Source of the DNA: Lysinibacillus alkalisoli
GTDB taxonomy: Bacteria; Bacillota; Bacilli; Bacillales_A; Planococcaceae
Assembly: GCF_014643595.1 (NCBI RefSeq)
Contig: NZ_BMJT01000001.1
Location: 372,001 to 436,000 of the forward strand
Direction: 5' to 3'
DNA length: 64,000 bases
The position numbers and the translations under genes are program-made. Of this stretch, positions 62,304-64,000 are shown piece after piece (the first letter of the stretch is position 1; each line of letters starts with the position of its first letter). Below the pieces are notes generated by a model. That model saw nothing but the letters and a program-made list of their open reading frames with translations, was not told the DNA's origin and searched no databases.

Positions 62304-64000
62304 TTATCTTTCTAGTGTCATTAATTGTTGGAGTTCTTCCTCTGACAACTCCGTTAGCCATTTGCTCGATTGGATTAGCTCCTCTGATAAGGCTAATTTA
62401 TCTGTAAGAAGCTGATCAATTTTTTCCTCTAATGTCCCCAAAGTGATAAACTTATGCACTTGTACAAACTTTGTTTGACCAATGCGATAAGCACGGTCTG
62501 TCGCTTGATTTTCAACAGCTGGATTCCACCAACGGTCAGCATGTAGTACATGTGTAGCCGCAGTAAGATTTAACCCTGTTCCTCCAGCTTTTAATGACAG
62601 TAGTAAGACAGGGAATTCCCCACTTTGAAAGCCATCCACTAATGCATCACGTTGTGATTTAGTTGTACTGCCTGTTAAAAAAGGAGCTTCAATCTCATAT
62701 AGTTCATTCAAACAGTATTGCAGTAGTTTTCCCATACCTACATATTGTGTGAAAATTAAACATTGCTCCCCGTTGCTCACAATTTCACTTGTTAACTGTA
62801 AAATGCGCTCTACTTTAAAGGAGCGGGTAGATAAAGTGTACGCATCATCTAAAGGTTCTTTTAAGTATAGTGCTGGGTGATTGCATAATTGTTTAAGCTT
62901 ATTAAGCATGACTAAAATCTTACCTTTTTTTTCAATGCCATGTAAGTCTTGTAGTGATAGGGCAGTTTCTGATACATAAGCTTCATACAAAGCAGCTTGT
63001 TCAGCCGTGAGCGGGCAGTAGTCTTTCACTTCTTGTTTATCTGGTAAATTCAACGCTAAATTTTCATCACGTTTTGTGCGACGTAGTAAAAAGGGTTGAA
63101 TCTTCATGCGCAACTTTTCTGTAATGTTTTCATCTTGTTCGCGCTCAATGGGCGTAATGTAGTTCTTTACAAAGCTAGAGAACGTACCTAAATAGCCTTT
63201 TTGAATGAAATCAAAGATTGCCCATAATTCCGCTAAGCGATTTTCTACAGGTGTCCCTGTTAAGGCAATATGATGTGTCCCTTGTAGTTGTCTAATAGCC
63301 TTGGATTGCATGGTTTGCATATTTTTAATGTTTTGTGCCTCATCTAATACGACGGCTGCAAATGTTGTCTGGGCAAGAAAATGAATATCTTGTGTAATTG
63401 TTCCGTAAGTAGTTAATACTACTTGGCAAAGATGAGGATTAAATGTATCCTCCTTAGCACGTTGAGCGGTATAGTGTGTATAAACATTGAGATGTGGCGC
63501 AAATCGTGCTAACTCTTTTTGCCAGTTGCCTAATACTGAGGTCGGGCAAATAATAAGTGATGGTGCAGCAGACGGTTGTTCGTCGTAGAGAGCTGTTAAG
63601 TACGTAATCAATTGTACAGTTTTACCTAACCCCATATCATCTGCAAGGCAAGCACCTAGATTTTGTTGACGCATAAAAGTGAGCCATTCAAAGCCCTGTT
63701 TTTGATAAGGGCGTAATGTGGCTTGTAGTAAAGGCGGCACAGCCAATGTAGGAATCTGTTCTTTATCACGCAAAGTGGCAACAAATTGTTGCATGGTCTT
63801 TTGTAATTGGAATGTCAGGAGAGGATCTATATCGTCTTCTAATTCGGGCGTGATTTCCTCCATAACATCTGTTAGCAATAAATCTCGCACTGTCACTTTT
63901 TCTTTAGTTGCTTTATCAATAATCGCCTTAATTTGCGTTGTCCATTCGGCATCTACTTTAAACCAATCGGTGCCAATACGCACTAACTCACGTTCACTTT
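62304..64000 (-). CDS. ywqA: SNF2-family DNA/RNA helicase (YwqA-like), 5' end outside window
   Basis: At least 565 residues are visible and the frame stays open to the window edge, so the N-terminal part (SWIM/bacterial SNF2 domain) is missing. Motifs in order: DDMGLGKTVQLITYL (Walker A), CPTSVLGNWQKEL, VVLDEAQNIKN (DEAQ box), ALTGTPVENRLAELWAIF, then the C-terminal helicase lobe with LIFTQYV, LLSLKAGGTGLNLTAATHV and DRWWNPAVENQATDRAYRIGQT. These are all intact. The GTG at 63983 is an internal codon rather than the start. B. subtilis ywqA lies in the same neighbourhood. Confidence 0.92.
   Translation of the reverse strand, partial: SERELVRIGTDWFKVDAEWTTQIKAIIDKATKEKVTVRDLLLTDVMEEITPELEDDIDPLLTFQLQKTMQQFVATLRDKEQIPTLAVPPLLQATLRPYQKQGFEWLTFMRQQNLGACLADDMGLGKTVQLITYLTALYDEQPSAAPSLIICPTSVLGNWQKELARFAPHLNVYTHYTAQRAKEDTFNPHLCQVVLTTYGTITQDIHFLAQTTFAAVVLDEAQNIKNMQTMQSKAIRQLQGTHHIALTGTPVENRLAELWAIFDFIQKGYLGTFSSFVKNYITPIEREQDENITEKLRMKIQPFLLRRTKRDENLALNLPDKQEVKDYCPLTAEQAALYEAYVSETALSLQDLHGIEKKGKILVMLNKLKQLCNHPALYLKEPLDDAYTLSTRSFKVERILQLTSEIVSNGEQCLIFTQYVGMGKLLQYCLNELYEIEAPFLTGSTTKSQRDALVDGFQSGEFPVLLLSLKAGGTGLNLTAATHVLHADRWWNPAVENQATDRAYRIGQTKFVQVHKFITLGTLEEKIDQLLTDKLALSEELIQSSKWLTELSEEELQQLMTLER

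Overview
The window is AT-rich chromosomal DNA from a low-GC Gram-positive bacterium of the order Bacillales. From position 18.6 kb onward the gene order follows the Bacillus subtilis segment fadF/acdA-rpoE-pyrG-ywjG-spo0F-fbaA-tal-murAB-glpX-rho-rpmE-tdk-prfA-prmC-ywlC-ywlE-rpiB-ywlG-glyA-upp-mnaA-atpIBEFHAGDC-ywzB-murAA-mbl-flhO-flhP-fabZ-ywpF-ssbB-ywqA. The sporulation genes that interrupt this order in B. subtilis are absent: spoIIR after prmC, and spoIID, spoIIQ and spoIIID between murAA and mbl. Flagellar rod genes, S-layer homology (SLH) proteins and a Spo0F are present. This suggests a motile, non-sporing member of the Planococcaceae, most like Kurthia (or Caryophanon). The genus is an inference.

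Region 1 (1-18.4 kb) is accessory and is the most unusual part. It is a run of co-directional, tightly packed genes: the tail of an SLH protein, a secreted beta-propeller protein, a 1774-residue SLH-anchored protein, a membrane-anchored multi-beta-domain protein, a membrane-anchored alpha/alpha-barrel protein and a small membrane-anchored protein. Three of these carry a DUF4430 (transcobalamin C-terminal-like) domain, and the alpha/alpha-barrel is the other half of the transcobalamin/intrinsic-factor architecture. Next come an ECF-transporter T component, a fused double ECF ATPase, and a MoxR / DUF58 / transglutaminase-like trio in which the transglutaminase has lost its catalytic cysteine. 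I read this as a candidate cell-surface ligand-capture and ECF import system, possibly for corrinoids. No S component is encoded in it.

Region 2 (18.4-24 kb) is a fatty-acid/short-chain acyl-CoA operon (thiolase, 3-hydroxybutyryl-CoA dehydrogenase, two acyl-CoA dehydrogenases, a TetR regulator) with a candidate TetR operator at its promoter. Region 3 (24-34.5 kb) holds rpoE, pyrG behind a CTP-sensing attenuator, an extra SLH protein, ywjG, spo0F, fba, tal, murA2, glpX and rho. Region 4 (34.5-36.6 kb) is a small iron island: two near-consensus Fur boxes, an AraC regulator and a siderophore-binding lipoprotein. Region 5 (36.7-47.5 kb) contains rpmE, tdk, prfA, prmC, a DnaA-box cluster, ywlC, ywlE, a chemoreceptor, rpiB, ywlG, glyA, upp and mnaA. 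Region 6 (47.5-55.5 kb) is the F1Fo ATP synthase operon behind a long leader with two tandem Rex-like palindromes, followed by a ywzB homologue that lacks an ordinary start codon. Region 7 (55.7-64 kb) covers murA1, mbl, two flagellar rod genes, an EpuA-like protein, fabZ, a small unknown protein, ywpF, ssbB and a SNF2 helicase cut by the window edge.

No rRNA, tRNA, CRISPR array, insertion sequence or prophage was seen.
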